A DNA stretch of 64,000 nucleotides from contig NZ_JNWQ01000015.1 of the NCBI RefSeq assembly GCF_000716875.1, forward strand, positions 1-64,000, written 5' to 3'. This DNA is from Streptomyces novaecaesareae. GTDB lineage: Bacteria; Actinomycetota; Actinomycetes; Streptomycetales; Streptomycetaceae. Below are positions 8,640-16,742 of the stretch, in pieces. The translations under genes were made by a program, and so were the position numbers. Numbering within the stretch: position 1 is the stretch's first letter; each line of letters opens with the position of its first letter. The notes under the pieces were generated by a model that had not been told where the DNA came from, did no database searches, and saw only the letters and a list, made by a program, of their open reading frames with translations.

Positions 8640-8708
8640 CGGCCCAGCCTACGGGGGTGGCGGCGGCACTCTGGCGGGGCGTCAGGACCGGACTTATTGT
8701 CAGGTGAC

Positions 8709-9968
8709 ATGACACTTATTCGTCGGACCGCCGCACTGGCCGCCGCCCTCGCCGGAACCCTCGCCGCGCTGCTCGCCCCCGCAGCCGCCCAGGCCGACCC
8801 GACCGGCTGCCGCACCACCGCCGCCGCCCCGACGGATGCCGAGCAGGCCCGCCTCCAGGACGCCCGCACCGCCGCCTTCACCGAGCGCTCCGGCCTGCGC
8901 GACCTCCTCCACCGCTTCCCCGCCGCCCTGTGCGCCGCCCACGACGCCCGCCGCGCCGAGCGGGTCGTGGACGCCTGGGGCCGGGCCCTGTGGCAGGCCG
9001 GCGTGGACCGCGCCCAGGGCCGGCGGCCCAGCGGCGAACTGCCCGCCCGCGACGACCGCCCGCTGTACTGGACCAGGCTCGCCATGACCGTCCAACTGGC
9101 GCACTGGCAGCCCGGGTTCGAGGTCGACCGCACCGAGCTCCGGGCCCGGTTCGAGGACGCCTCGCGCGGCCTCGACAGCGGCTTCAGCTCCGCGCACGGC
9201 ATCCGCCGGATCTTCGTCAGCGGCTTCGACCCGTACGGGCTGGACGCCGAGCCGCGCCGCGCCAACCCCTCCGGCGCGGCCGTCCTGCAACTGAACGGTC
9301 AGCGGATCACCCTCGCCGACGGCAGCACCGCCGAGGTGCGGGCCGTCGTCCTGCCGGTCCGTTACGGCGACTTCGACCGGGGGATCGTGGAGCGCGCCTT
9401 CGGCCCGCATCTGCGCCCCGGCCCGCAGTCCGCCGACCTGATCACCAGCATCAGCCAGGGCTACCCCGGCGAGTTCACCCTGGAGGCCTGGGCCGGCCGG
9501 GCCCGCTCCGCGGACCCGTTCACCGACAACGTCCGCGCGCTCTCCGGCGGCACCACCGCGCACCCGGTCGACGCCCCCGGCCTGGCCCCCGGGCCCCAGT
9601 TCATCCGGACCACCCTGCCCACCGACGCCATGACGGCCGTCCAGCAGCCCTACCCGGTACTGCTCAACACCCCCGTCACCGAGATCCCGGCGGGCGCCAC
9701 CGACCCCGTGGTCCCGTCCGACGGCCCCACCCCCGGCTCCCGCGCCGTCGCCGGCGGAGGCGGGGGCTACCTCTCCAACGAAGTCGCCTACCGCTCCAAC
9801 CGCCTGCGCCTCGACCTCGCCCCCGACCTCCCCGGCGGCCACCTCCACACCCCGGTCCTCACCGGCCTGCCCACGGACCAGGACCGCCTCACCGCACCGG
9901 AGTTCGAGCAGAACGAGGCCGCCATCGCCGACCAGGTCCGCGCCATCCTGAGCAGCGCCCGGCTCTGA
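8709..9968 (+). CDS. Secreted pyroglutamyl-peptidase-like (C15) protein, Cys replaced by Ser
   Basis: 419 residues with a cleavable signal peptide (MTLIRRTAALAAALAGT ... AQA, about 30 residues). A helical region of about 130 residues precedes a domain matching the C15 pyroglutamyl peptidase fold. FVSGFDPYG and ANPSG fit the TGFDPFG/NPS signature, GEFTLEAWA fits the catalytic-Glu segment, and HLHTP fits the His segment. The nucleophile segment, normally YxCN, reads GYLSNEVAY with TCC (Ser), so the cysteine is absent. It may be an inactive homologue, a serine variant, or a binding protein. ATG at 8709 follows CAGGTG weakly. Convergent with the pyrophosphatase gene, separated by a hairpin. Confidence 0.75.
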   Translation: MTLIRRTAALAAALAGTLAALLAPAAAQADPTGCRTTAAAPTDAEQARLQDARTAAFTERSGLRDLLHRFPAALCAAHDARRAERVVDAWGRALWQAGVDRAQGRRPSGELPARDDRPLYWTRLAMTVQLAHWQPGFEVDRTELRARFEDASRGLDSGFSSAHGIRRIFVSGFDPYGLDAEPRRANPSGAAVLQLNGQRITLADGSTAEVRAVVLPVRYGDFDRGIVERAFGPHLRPGPQSADLITSISQGYPGEFTLEAWAGRARSADPFTDNVRALSGGTTAHPVDAPGLAPGPQFIRTTLPTDAMTAVQQPYPVLLNTPVTEIPAGATDPVVPSDGPTPGSRAVAGGGGGYLSNEVAYRSNRLRLDLAPDLPGGHLHTPVLTGLPTDQDRLTAPEFEQNEAAIADQVRAILSSARL

Positions 9969-9976
9969 GCAGCCAC

Positions 9977-10009
9977 CGGGGCGGGCCGCTGTCCACCGGG
10001 CCCGCCCCG
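9977..10009. terminator. Hairpin between convergent genes
   Basis: Perfect 11-bp stem CGGGGCGGGCC (9977-9987) paired with its complement at 9999-10009, loop 11 bases. It sits just after the plus-strand C15-like gene and just beyond the minus-strand pyrophosphatase gene, so it could terminate both. No T-run, as is common in this group. Confidence 0.7.
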
Positions 10010-10026
10010 CGCCGCGACGCCCCGCG

Positions 10027-10545
10027 CTACGCCGGCCGCCTGCCGCCCGCCGGGGCGGCGAAGCGCGTCCCCGCCGCCCGGGCACGCGAGGCGGCGATCT
10101 CCGCGTGGGCGGCCTCGCGGCCGGCCCAGTGGGAGCCCTCGACGGACTTGCCGCGCTCCAGGTCCTTGTACACGCGGAAGAAGTGGGTGATCTCCAGCAG
10201 GTCGAACTCCGGCAGGTCGCCGATGTCCCGCAGCGCCGCGTACCGCGGGTCGCGGGCCGGGACGCAGAGCACCTTCTGGTCCGGGCCGCGCTCGTCTCGC
10301 ATCACCCACACGCCCACTGCCCGGCAGGTGAGCACGCACCCGGGGACGGCCGGTTCGCCGCCGAGCACCAGGGCGTCCAGCGGCTCACCGTCGCCGCTGA
10401 GGGTGCCCTCGACGTAGCCGTAGTCGGTGGGGTAGCGGGTGGCCGTGAACAGGGTGCGGTCGAGACGGATCCGGCCCGCCGCGAAGTCCATCACGTACTT
10501 GTTGCGCGACCCCTGCGGGATCTCGATCATCACCTCGAACTCCAC
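10027..10545 (-). CDS. ppa: Inorganic pyrophosphatase, family I (variant active site)
   Basis: 172-residue cytoplasmic enzyme hydrolysing PPi to phosphate. MEFEVMIEIPQGSRNKY, the YPTDYGYVEGTL segment and the metal-binding residues of MRDERGPDQK are all present. The signature normally DGDPxD is DGEPLD here, so the central Asp (position 67 in the E. coli enzyme) is Glu. That change, and the location among accessory genes, suggest a second, divergent paralogue rather than the essential housekeeping copy. GTG at 10545 has GGAGGAGG 5-6 bases upstream, a strong site. Confidence 0.93.
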   Translation of the reverse strand: MEFEVMIEIPQGSRNKYVMDFAAGRIRLDRTLFTATRYPTDYGYVEGTLSGDGEPLDALVLGGEPAVPGCVLTCRAVGVWVMRDERGPDQKVLCVPARDPRYAALRDIGDLPEFDLLEITHFFRVYKDLERGKSVEGSHWAGREAAHAEIAASRARAAGTRFAAPAGGRRPA

Positions 10546-10701
10546 CGCGGCCTCCTCCTCGGCTCCTGGGGAGCACCCCGGACTCCCGGAACGATTGTCG
10601 GCCGTTCGGGCACCGGCCGAAACCGCCTCCGCCGTTCGGCGGAGTCCACCGGGGCACCGCCGCGGCCGCTGCGGTGAGCGCGCGGCGCAGCGGCCCGCGC
10701 C

Positions 10702-11127
10702 TCATCGGAGGGTCGGTTTCCAGGGGCCTTCCTCGGGGCGGGCCTCGCTGTCCGTCCCGGGCCAGGGCGGCATGGTGACGGCCGTGATGCGCAGCGGCCC
10801 GTCGGAGTCCTCGTCCGCCCGGAACTGGAAGGAGGTGCCGAGCGGTATCGACGCCGCGGTGCCGGGTACGAGCCGTACGGTCTCCTCCCGTTCGCCCTGG
10901 CGGCGCCAGAGCTCGCCGCTGCCCGAGGTGACGTGCCACAGCTCCTGCACGGTGGCGTGCGACACGGCGTGGGTGACCTGCCCGGGGGCGAGCACGAACA
11001 CCGCGAGGCTCCCCTGCCCGTCCACCACCAGCAGCGGGCGGACCTCCGCCCCGTCCGGGGCGGTCACCGCGGGTGCCCCGCCCGCGTCCGCGGTCCGGAA
11101 CGGCTGCTGCCCTGACCGATTGCTCAT
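10702..11127 (-). CDS. Cupin-domain protein
   Basis: 141 residues forming one double-stranded beta-helix domain. The first cupin motif region is VLAPGQVTHAVSHATVQELWHVTSGSGEL (His, His, Glu positions partly kept) and the second is LVPGTAASIPLGTSFQFRA. Such small cupins bind metals or sugars or act as isomerases or dioxygenases; function here is not assignable. ATG at 11127. It lies downstream of the Mut7-C gene on the same strand but separated by a perfect 9-bp stem, so probably a separate transcript. Confidence 0.8.
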   Translation of the reverse strand: MSNRSGQQPFRTADAGGAPAVTAPDGAEVRPLLVVDGQGSLAVFVLAPGQVTHAVSHATVQELWHVTSGSGELWRRQGEREETVRLVPGTAASIPLGTSFQFRADEDSDGPLRITAVTMPPWPGTDSEARPEEGPWKPTLR

Positions 11128-11161
11128 CCGACGACCTGGCCTCTCCCGTGTGCCCGAGTAG

Positions 11162-11195
11162 CGTGGTCCCGTCCCCCACCGCCGATGGGACCACG
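11162..11195. terminator. Hairpin downstream of Mut7-C gene
   Basis: Perfect 9-bp stem CGTGGTCCC (11162-11170) / GGGACCACG (11187-11195) with a 16-base loop, located 27 bases after the Mut7-C stop codon on the minus strand. Candidate terminator or attenuator between the two minus-strand genes. Confidence 0.55.
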
Positions 11196-11221
11196 GCCAC
11201 GGGCCCGCCCGCCAGAGCGCC

Positions 11222-11965
11222 CTATCCGGGGATCACCCTGCTCTCCGTCCCGAAGTCGCGCACCGCCTCGGTGACGATCGCCTCCAGGCGGGCGTGGTGG
11301 GCGCCGCGCCAGTAGGCCTGGCCGCAGTCGGTGCACTGGGCGAAGGCGTCGTAGGAGCGTTCGGTGCCGTCCCGCAGTTGCTCGCGCACCGAGGTCTTGG
11401 TGACGGCGCGCAGCGTGCCGTTGCAGGTGGTGCAGCGGCTCCAGGGGGCGAGCGGCGGTGCGAAGCGGGAGAGCACGTCGCGCAGTTGCTCGGCGGGGCG
11501 GTGGCTGTAGACGTAGGCGCCGGCCCAGAGCTCGCGGCGGCGCAGCAGGCCGCGGTCGCGCGAGAGCAGGACGCGCTGTTCGGCGGCGGAGCGGGCGGCC
11601 AGGGCGGCGTCGCCGATGTCGGGGTTCTCGTAGGCGGCGTCCACGCCGAGCAGGCGCAGTCGGCGGGTGAGGGTGCCGAGGTGGACGTCCAGGAGGAAGC
11701 GCGGCGGGGTGGGCGAGGGCTGCGGCCTGGTCACGGCGTGCACGGCGACGTGTTCGCCGTCGGCCGGGACGTGTGCTTCGGGCACGGCCTGCCCGTCCAC
11801 CAGCAGGGCGCCGACCTCGGTGAGCGGGACGCCCAGGGACTCGACGACGTGGCCGAGCGTGGAGGTGCCGTCGGTGCGCAGCGAGGTTCGGCCGGCCCGC
11901 CGGGGCGCGGAGACGAAGAGGTGCAGCTCGGGGGCGAAGTCGAGCCAGATCTGGGGTCGGTCCAC
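11222..11965 (-). CDS. Mut7-C RNase-domain protein with ubiquitin-like N-terminus and Zn ribbon
   Basis: 247 residues. About 1-85 matches the ThiS/ubiquitin-like domain often fused to Mut7-C (LDFAPELHLFVSAPRR ... VGALLVDGQAVPEAHVPADG). About 88-245 is Mut7-C, a PIN-like nuclease domain (RFLLDVHLGTLTRRLRLLGV with the first acidic residue, RVLLSRDRGLLRR with another) followed by a zinc ribbon CTTC ... CTDC. Family knowledge suggests RNA cleavage, but the target is unknown. The open frame continues far upstream without a start; I place the start at GTG 11965 (VDRPQIWL), where homology to the ubiquitin-like domain begins. The longer read-through overlaps the MFS gene and is a shadow. Confidence 0.88.
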   Translation of the reverse strand: MDRPQIWLDFAPELHLFVSAPRRAGRTSLRTDGTSTLGHVVESLGVPLTEVGALLVDGQAVPEAHVPADGEHVAVHAVTRPQPSPTPPRFLLDVHLGTLTRRLRLLGVDAAYENPDIGDAALAARSAAEQRVLLSRDRGLLRRRELWAGAYVYSHRPAEQLRDVLSRFAPPLAPWSRCTTCNGTLRAVTKTSVREQLRDGTERSYDAFAQCTDCGQAYWRGAHHARLEAIVTEAVRDFGTESRVIPG

Positions 11966-12045
11966 GCGGCCAGCATGCCAGCGTGCGGCGGGCGGGGGCC
12001 ACCGGTTTCCCGGCCCCCGCCGATCACCGGGCCACCGCGGCGGTG

Positions 12046-13323
12046 TCAGGCCCCCGGCGCGGCGGCGTCCGCCGGCACCGGCGAGGGGGGTGCCGTGTGC
12101 CGGTCGCGGTCGCACTCCGCCCACCGGGCGACCGGCCCCATCGCGTAGCCGGCCGCGAGGAAGACCGCGCCCAGGACCAGCCAGCCCGCGAGGCCGCCGT
12201 CCAGCAGCAGCGTGGTGAGCAGCAGCGGCCCGAGGGTGCGGGCGACGGCGACGCCGGTGCCGAAGAAGCCCTGGTACTGGCCGATCCGCTCCGGCGGTGC
12301 GAGGTCGAAGCCGATCTGCCAGGAGCCGGCCGACTGCCGCATCTCGCCGGCCACCTGCAGCACGGACGCCGCGACGAGCAGCGCGCCGACCGCCCACACC
12401 GGCACGTCCAGCGCGGACAGGCCGAAGACAGCGCAGCAGCCGAGCAGCAGCACCCCGGCCGAGCGGACGGCGCGCGCGGCCGAGTCCAGCCCGGTGACGT
12501 CGCGTGCCGCCCGGACCTGGAAGGCGAGCACCGCCAGGGTGTTGAGCACGAACAGCGCCGATCCGAGCCAGCCGATCCCGGGGGCGCGCTGGGCGATCCA
12601 CAGCGGGATGATCAGGCTGAGCAGCGGCATCCGCAGCAGCAGGACGGCGTTGACCAGGGTGACGGCGGCGTAGCGCCGGTCGCGCAGTACGGCCAGGCGC
12701 GGTCCGGTGCCCGACTCCTGTGGGGCGGGCGGGACTTCGGGCAGGCGCCGGAGGACGAGCGCGCCGATCAGCAGGCCGATCGTGGTGATGACGAAGGCGC
12801 CCAGGTACGCGTCCCGGGTGCCGACGCTCAGGGCGATGCCACCGACGGCGGCGCCGACGGCCAGGCCCCCGTTGAGGGTTGACTGGAGGTGGGCGAGCAG
12901 GCCGGTGCGTTCGGCGGGCGGAACGAGTCCGGCGACGAGTGCCTGCCGGGCGGCGGTGAGCCCGGACTGCGCGGTGGCGTAGAGGCAGACCGCGAGCAGG
13001 AACAGCGGGTAGGAGCGGATGACCAGGAAGGCGGCGACGACGGCCGCCGCGGCGAGCCCGAGCGCCACCGCGGTCCGGCGCGGGCCGCGGCGGTCGGCGA
13101 GGTGGCCGAGCGGGACTCCGGCGACGGAGCCGAGCGCCCAGGCGACGGCGAGGCCGATTCCGAGGGCGGTCGGTGACATGCCGACGACGCGGGTGAAGTA
13201 GAGCGCGGAGCAGGTGTAGTACGCGCCGTCGCCCACGGCGCTCGCCAACTGGGCTGCGGCCAGGGTCCGCTGGGGCCCTGCGGGTGGGAGGGCGCCCCAC
13301 CGGGCGGCTCGGTCGGTCGGCAC
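12046..13323 (-). CDS. MFS transporter
   Basis: 425-residue integral membrane protein with about 12 hydrophobic segments (for example ALGIGLAVAWALGSVAGVPL, LAAAAVVAAFLVIRSYPLFL, AFVITTIGLLIGALVL). The loop-2 motif GHLADRRGPRR is the classical MFS signature. The C-terminal tail is Pro/Ala-rich and cytoplasmic. It resembles drug-efflux-type MFS proteins; substrate unknown. GTG at 13323 (VPTDRAARWG) is preceded by AAGGAG and chosen over upstream in-frame starts that lack a site. It is divergent from the molybdenum hydroxylase operon. Confidence 0.9.
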   Translation of the reverse strand: MPTDRAARWGALPPAGPQRTLAAAQLASAVGDGAYYTCSALYFTRVVGMSPTALGIGLAVAWALGSVAGVPLGHLADRRGPRRTAVALGLAAAAVVAAFLVIRSYPLFLLAVCLYATAQSGLTAARQALVAGLVPPAERTGLLAHLQSTLNGGLAVGAAVGGIALSVGTRDAYLGAFVITTIGLLIGALVLRRLPEVPPAPQESGTGPRLAVLRDRRYAAVTLVNAVLLLRMPLLSLIIPLWIAQRAPGIGWLGSALFVLNTLAVLAFQVRAARDVTGLDSAARAVRSAGVLLLGCCAVFGLSALDVPVWAVGALLVAASVLQVAGEMRQSAGSWQIGFDLAPPERIGQYQGFFGTGVAVARTLGPLLLTTLLLDGGLAGWLVLGAVFLAAGYAMGPVARWAECDRDRHTAPPSPVPADAAAPGA

Positions 13324-13725
13324 GGCTCTCCTTCGTGGTGACGGACCGTCACCGATCCCCCGAGAGCCCCCGTCGGCCGGCCACCCTCGGACGGGCGACA
13401 GCAGCAACGCACGGACGGGCGGCGCGCGGCCCGGGGGTTCACAACCGTCGGCAACGGTGCGCCACCACCCTAGGCAGAAACTGGCCCAACCGACAGGTCC
13501 AGTGATCAAGGAATTTCCTGGGCCACTTCCGACCGCCGCCGCAACGCCGACCGAGCGCTGAACCCGCGTGCGACAGCGGCTCGTTGGGCCCTCCGGCCGC
13601 TTTGGGGGCGTCCCATCGGAGCCTCGCCCGCGCGGCCGAAGCGCCGTCCGTACCCGCTCCGAATCCGCTCCCGCCGAGCGTTGCAAAAGCCCGACCACCC
13701 AATTCAGGGGCCAACTTTGACCGTG
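13324..13725. other. Divergent intergenic region, MFS / molybdenum hydroxylase
   Basis: About 400 bases between the MFS start and the hydroxylase promoter. No convincing gene: the open frames that cross it have no ribosome site and fade into neighbours. It drops in GC near 13490-13740, in keeping with promoters at both ends; only the rightward one could be defined. Confidence 0.5.
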
Positions 13726-13754
13726 TTGACCCGTCAGTAGCGCCCTCTTATGCT
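13726..13754 (+). promoter_or_regulatory. Housekeeping-type promoter of the hydroxylase operon
   Basis: TTGACC (13726-13731) and TATGCT (13749-13754) with exactly 17 bases between, a good match to the actinomycete principal-sigma consensus. Transcription would begin near 13761, giving a leader of about 70 nt. The ATG at 13750 lies inside the -10 box and so cannot be the translation start. Confidence 0.75.
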
Positions 13755-13830
13755 CAACGGCGTTCGCGATCCGGCAGCGGAGTCAGGGCCGTCGTGCCCC
13801 TCCGATCCCGGCGCCGCTCCGGCTCGAAGG

Positions 13831-16110
13831 ATGCCTCCCATCAGTACCTCCATCGCCTCCTCGGACCCCACCGGGCGCACCGGCGAGGCCCCCGCAGCGG
13901 AACCCACCGGTCGTCGACGCTTCCTCACCTACCTGCTGGCCGCGCCCACCCTCACCGTCGCCACCCGCGTCGGCCTCGACGCCGCCGCACCCGCGGCCGC
14001 GCGGGCCGCCGAACGCGCGGCGCAGGCCCGGGCCGCCGACGCGCCGCCGCAACTGCTCGGCCTGCCCGGCGTTCCGGACATCCTCGACCTCGGCGACGCG
14101 ATGATCCTCGCCGGGCTGCCGACCTCCCACCTGCTGGTGCTGGAGGTCACCCCCGCCGGGCGGGCCCTGCTGTACCTTCCCCGGCTGGAGGTCGGCCAGG
14201 GCCTCACCACCGCGATGGCCATGCTGGTCGCCGAGGAGTTGGACGCCAAGCTCACCGACGTGGACGTCCCGCTGTCCGACGGGCGCCCGGAGCTGCTCTT
14301 CAACCAGCTGACCGGCGGCTCCAACTCGGTGCGCTCGCTGTACGACCCGGTGCGCGGCGCGGCCGCCGCCGCCCGGGCCCGGCTGGTGACCGCCGCCGCC
14401 AGGCGCTGGAACGTTCCCGCAAGCTCCCTGCGCACCGCCGACTCCGCCGTGCTCGCCCCCGACGGCCGCCGGGCCGGCTACGGCGAACTCGCCGCCGAGG
14501 CCGCCGCCGTGGTCCTGCCCGCCGTCCCGGTCACGCCCAAGCCGGCCGACCAGCTCCGCCTGGTGGGCCGGCCGACCGGCCGGATCGACGCCCGCGACAT
14601 CGTCACCGGCCGCACCAAGTACGCCGGGGACCTGCAGATCCCGGGCGCCGTGCCCACCGTGGTCGCCCGCCCCACCACCGTCAACGGCACCCTCAAGTCC
14701 CTGGACGCCTCCGCCGCCCGCACCATGCCCGGCGTGCTCGGCGTGGTCCGGATCCCCAGCGGCGTCGCCGTCCTCGCCGAGACCTTCGACCAGGCGCTCA
14801 AGGCCCGCGACGCGCTGCGCACCACCTGGAACCCCGGCCCGGCCGCGGACCTCTCCACCGAGGACGTCCGCGCCCGGCTGCGCGCCGCCCACCTGCCGTT
14901 CCTCGTCCCGCCGCTGCTGACCCAGCACCTGGACGGAGAGTTCGACTTCGCCTTCGTCAACCACGCCCCGATGGAGGTGCTCACCGCCGTCGCCGACGTC
15001 CGGCCCAACCGGGCCGAACTGTGGTTCGCCGCACAGAGCCCGATCCTCGCCCAACAGACCATAGCCGCCGAACTCGGCCTGCCGCAGAACGCCGTCACCG
15101 TCCACGTGGTGCGCGGCGGCGGCTCCTTCGGCCGCAGGCTGTTCTTCGACGCCGCGCTGGAGGCCGCCCAGATCTCCAAGGCCGCCGGCCGACCGGTCAA
15201 GCTCATGTGGACGCGCAACGACGACATGCGCCACGGCCGGATGCGCCCGGCCAGCCACCACCGGATCCGGGCCACCTACGGCCTCGGCCAGGTACTCACC
15301 TGGGAACACCGCGCCGCCACCGTCAAGACCGACCTCGGCCACGGCCTCGGCGAGACGCTCACCGCCGCCGGGTTCAACCTCTCGCTCGCCGGGCTCAGCC
15401 TCGCCCAGGCGTTCTTCCTCCTCACCGAGAAGAACCCGTACAACGTCGGCATCCCCACCCAACTGCTCGCCGAACTGCCGCTGGACCTGCACACCGGCAG
15501 CTGGCGCTCGGTCTACTCGGGCACCGTCCGGGTGGCCGACGAGATCATGATGGACGAACTCGCCCGCCGGATGGGCCAGGACGAGCTCGCCTTCCGCCGC
15601 GCCCGGCTGCGCAGCGCCGCCGGACGGGCCGTACTGGACACCGTCGCCGCGAAGGGGAACTGGGGGCGCCCGATGCCCCCCGGCCAGGCGCAGGGGATCG
15701 GCTACCACGACGAGAACGGCGGCATCGCGGCCTACCTGGTCGAGCTGGACGCCACCGACCGCGCCAACCCCAGGGTCACCAAGGCCGTCGTGGCCGCCGA
15801 CGTCGGCCGGGTCATCAACCCCACCGGCCTGGAGGCCCAGCTGACCGGCGCGCTGGTCGACGGCATCTCGGTGATCCTGCAGGCCGGCAACCACCTCGAC
15901 AACGGCGCCTTCCGGGAGGGCAGTTACGGCGACTTCCACTACGCGCGGCAGCGGCACACCCCGCCGGTGGTCGAGATCCACCTGATGCCGCCGAGCGGCG
16001 CGCCCGGCGGCGCCGGCGAGCTGGGCGTCCCGGCGGCCTCCGCCGCGGTCGCCAACGCGTACGCCCGCGCGACCGGCACCAGCCCGCGCTCCTTCCCCGT
16101 CAACTTCTGA
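13831..16110 (+). CDS. Tat-exported molybdopterin-binding oxidoreductase (IorB/xanthine dehydrogenase family large subunit)
   Basis: 759 residues. A twin-arginine signal (EPTGRRRFLTYLLAAPTLTVA, around residues 24-44) directs folded export. The remainder is the molybdopterin subunit: LEVGQGLTTAMAMLVAEELD, the GRTKYAGDLQIPGAV start of the second half, GGGSFGRRLFFDAALEA near the cofactor, and the C-terminal GAPGGAGELGVPAASAAVANA with the Glu expected at the Mo site. It resembles the isoquinoline 1-oxidoreductase/aldehyde oxidoreductase beta group; substrate unknown. Start at 13831 rests on the promoter position and on GAAGG just upstream, although the spacing is too tight to be ideal. The electron-transfer 2Fe-2S subunit gene follows, in reversed order compared with iorAB. 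Confidence 0.88.
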   Translation: MPPISTSIASSDPTGRTGEAPAAEPTGRRRFLTYLLAAPTLTVATRVGLDAAAPAAARAAERAAQARAADAPPQLLGLPGVPDILDLGDAMILAGLPTSHLLVLEVTPAGRALLYLPRLEVGQGLTTAMAMLVAEELDAKLTDVDVPLSDGRPELLFNQLTGGSNSVRSLYDPVRGAAAAARARLVTAAARRWNVPASSLRTADSAVLAPDGRRAGYGELAAEAAAVVLPAVPVTPKPADQLRLVGRPTGRIDARDIVTGRTKYAGDLQIPGAVPTVVARPTTVNGTLKSLDASAARTMPGVLGVVRIPSGVAVLAETFDQALKARDALRTTWNPGPAADLSTEDVRARLRAAHLPFLVPPLLTQHLDGEFDFAFVNHAPMEVLTAVADVRPNRAELWFAAQSPILAQQTIAAELGLPQNAVTVHVVRGGGSFGRRLFFDAALEAAQISKAAGRPVKLMWTRNDDMRHGRMRPASHHRIRATYGLGQVLTWEHRAATVKTDLGHGLGETLTAAGFNLSLAGLSLAQAFFLLTEKNPYNVGIPTQLLAELPLDLHTGSWRSVYSGTVRVADEIMMDELARRMGQDELAFRRARLRSAAGRAVLDTVAAKGNWGRPMPPGQAQGIGYHDENGGIAAYLVELDATDRANPRVTKAVVAADVGRVINPTGLEAQLTGALVDGISVILQAGNHLDNGAFREGSYGDFHYARQRHTPPVVEIHLMPPSGAPGGAGELGVPAASAAVANAYARATGTSPRSFPVNF

Positions 16111-16176
16111 CCCCGCTCGCCTTCCGAGCCCGTTCGCCTCCCGACCCCGTTCGCCGTCCGCAGCTTCCGACCGTCC
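16109..16176. repeat. 17-bp degenerate tandem repeat after the large-subunit gene
   Basis: Units related to GACCCCGTTCGCCGTCC begin at 16109, 16126, 16143 and (weaker) 16160, exactly 17 bases apart. The first copy includes the last two bases of the stop codon TGA (16108-16110). It fills most of the gap to the next gene. Confidence 0.75.
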
Positions 16177-16199
16177 AGAGCCGAGGATCCCGACTCCCC

Positions 16200-16667
16200 A
16201 TGCCCACCCACACCTTCGTCCTCAACGGGCAGCCCGTCACCGTCGAGGCCCCGGACGACATGCCACTGCTCTGGGTGCTGCGCGACAAGCTCGGCGTCAC
16301 CGGCCCCAAGTACGGCTGCGGGGTGGGCGTCTGCCGCGCCTGCACCAGCCACCTCGACGGCCAGGAGTTCCAGCCCTGCACCCGGTCCGTCAAGGACTGC
16401 GCCGGACACGCCGTCACCACCATCGAGGGCCTCGCCGACGGCGACACCCTGCACCCCGTCCAGGAGGCCTGGCTCACCTGCGACGTCGCCCAGTGCGGCT
16501 TCTGCCAGCCGGGCCAGATCATGGCGGCGGTCGCCCTGCTGCGCCGGACGCCGAACCCGACGGACGCCGACATCGACCAGATCCAGAACGTCTGCCGCTG
16601 CGGCACCTACCCGCGCATCCGCGAGGCGATCAAGCAGGCGGCCGCCCGACAGGCCACGACGCCGTAA
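16200..16667 (+). CDS. 2Fe-2S ferredoxin-type subunit of molybdenum hydroxylase (IorA-like)
   Basis: 155-residue electron-transfer subunit. The N-terminal plant-type 2Fe-2S site is KYGCGVGVCRACTSHLDGQ with the fourth Cys in FQPC. The C-terminal four-helix 2Fe-2S site is CGFCQPG ... CRCGTYPRIREAI. Both sets of four cysteines are complete. It passes electrons from the Mo centre of the preceding subunit to an external acceptor; no FAD or cytochrome c subunit is present in the window. No signal sequence, so export would be by hitch-hiking on the Tat signal of the large subunit (inference). ATG at 16200, GAGG 13 bases upstream. Confidence 0.92.
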   Translation: MPTHTFVLNGQPVTVEAPDDMPLLWVLRDKLGVTGPKYGCGVGVCRACTSHLDGQEFQPCTRSVKDCAGHAVTTIEGLADGDTLHPVQEAWLTCDVAQCGFCQPGQIMAAVALLRRTPNPTDADIDQIQNVCRCGTYPRIREAIKQAAARQATTP

Positions 16668-16742
16668 CACCGCACCGGCCGCCCTGCCCTGCCCTGCTCC
16701 GCTCCCGGACGGGCCGCTCGTTGTTTCAGCAGGATCCCGCCG

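Noticed and set aside
13750..13830. Start of the molybdenum hydroxylase at ATG 13750
   Set aside because: That ATG lies inside the -10 element of the promoter, has no ribosome site, and adds 27 residues before the Tat signal.
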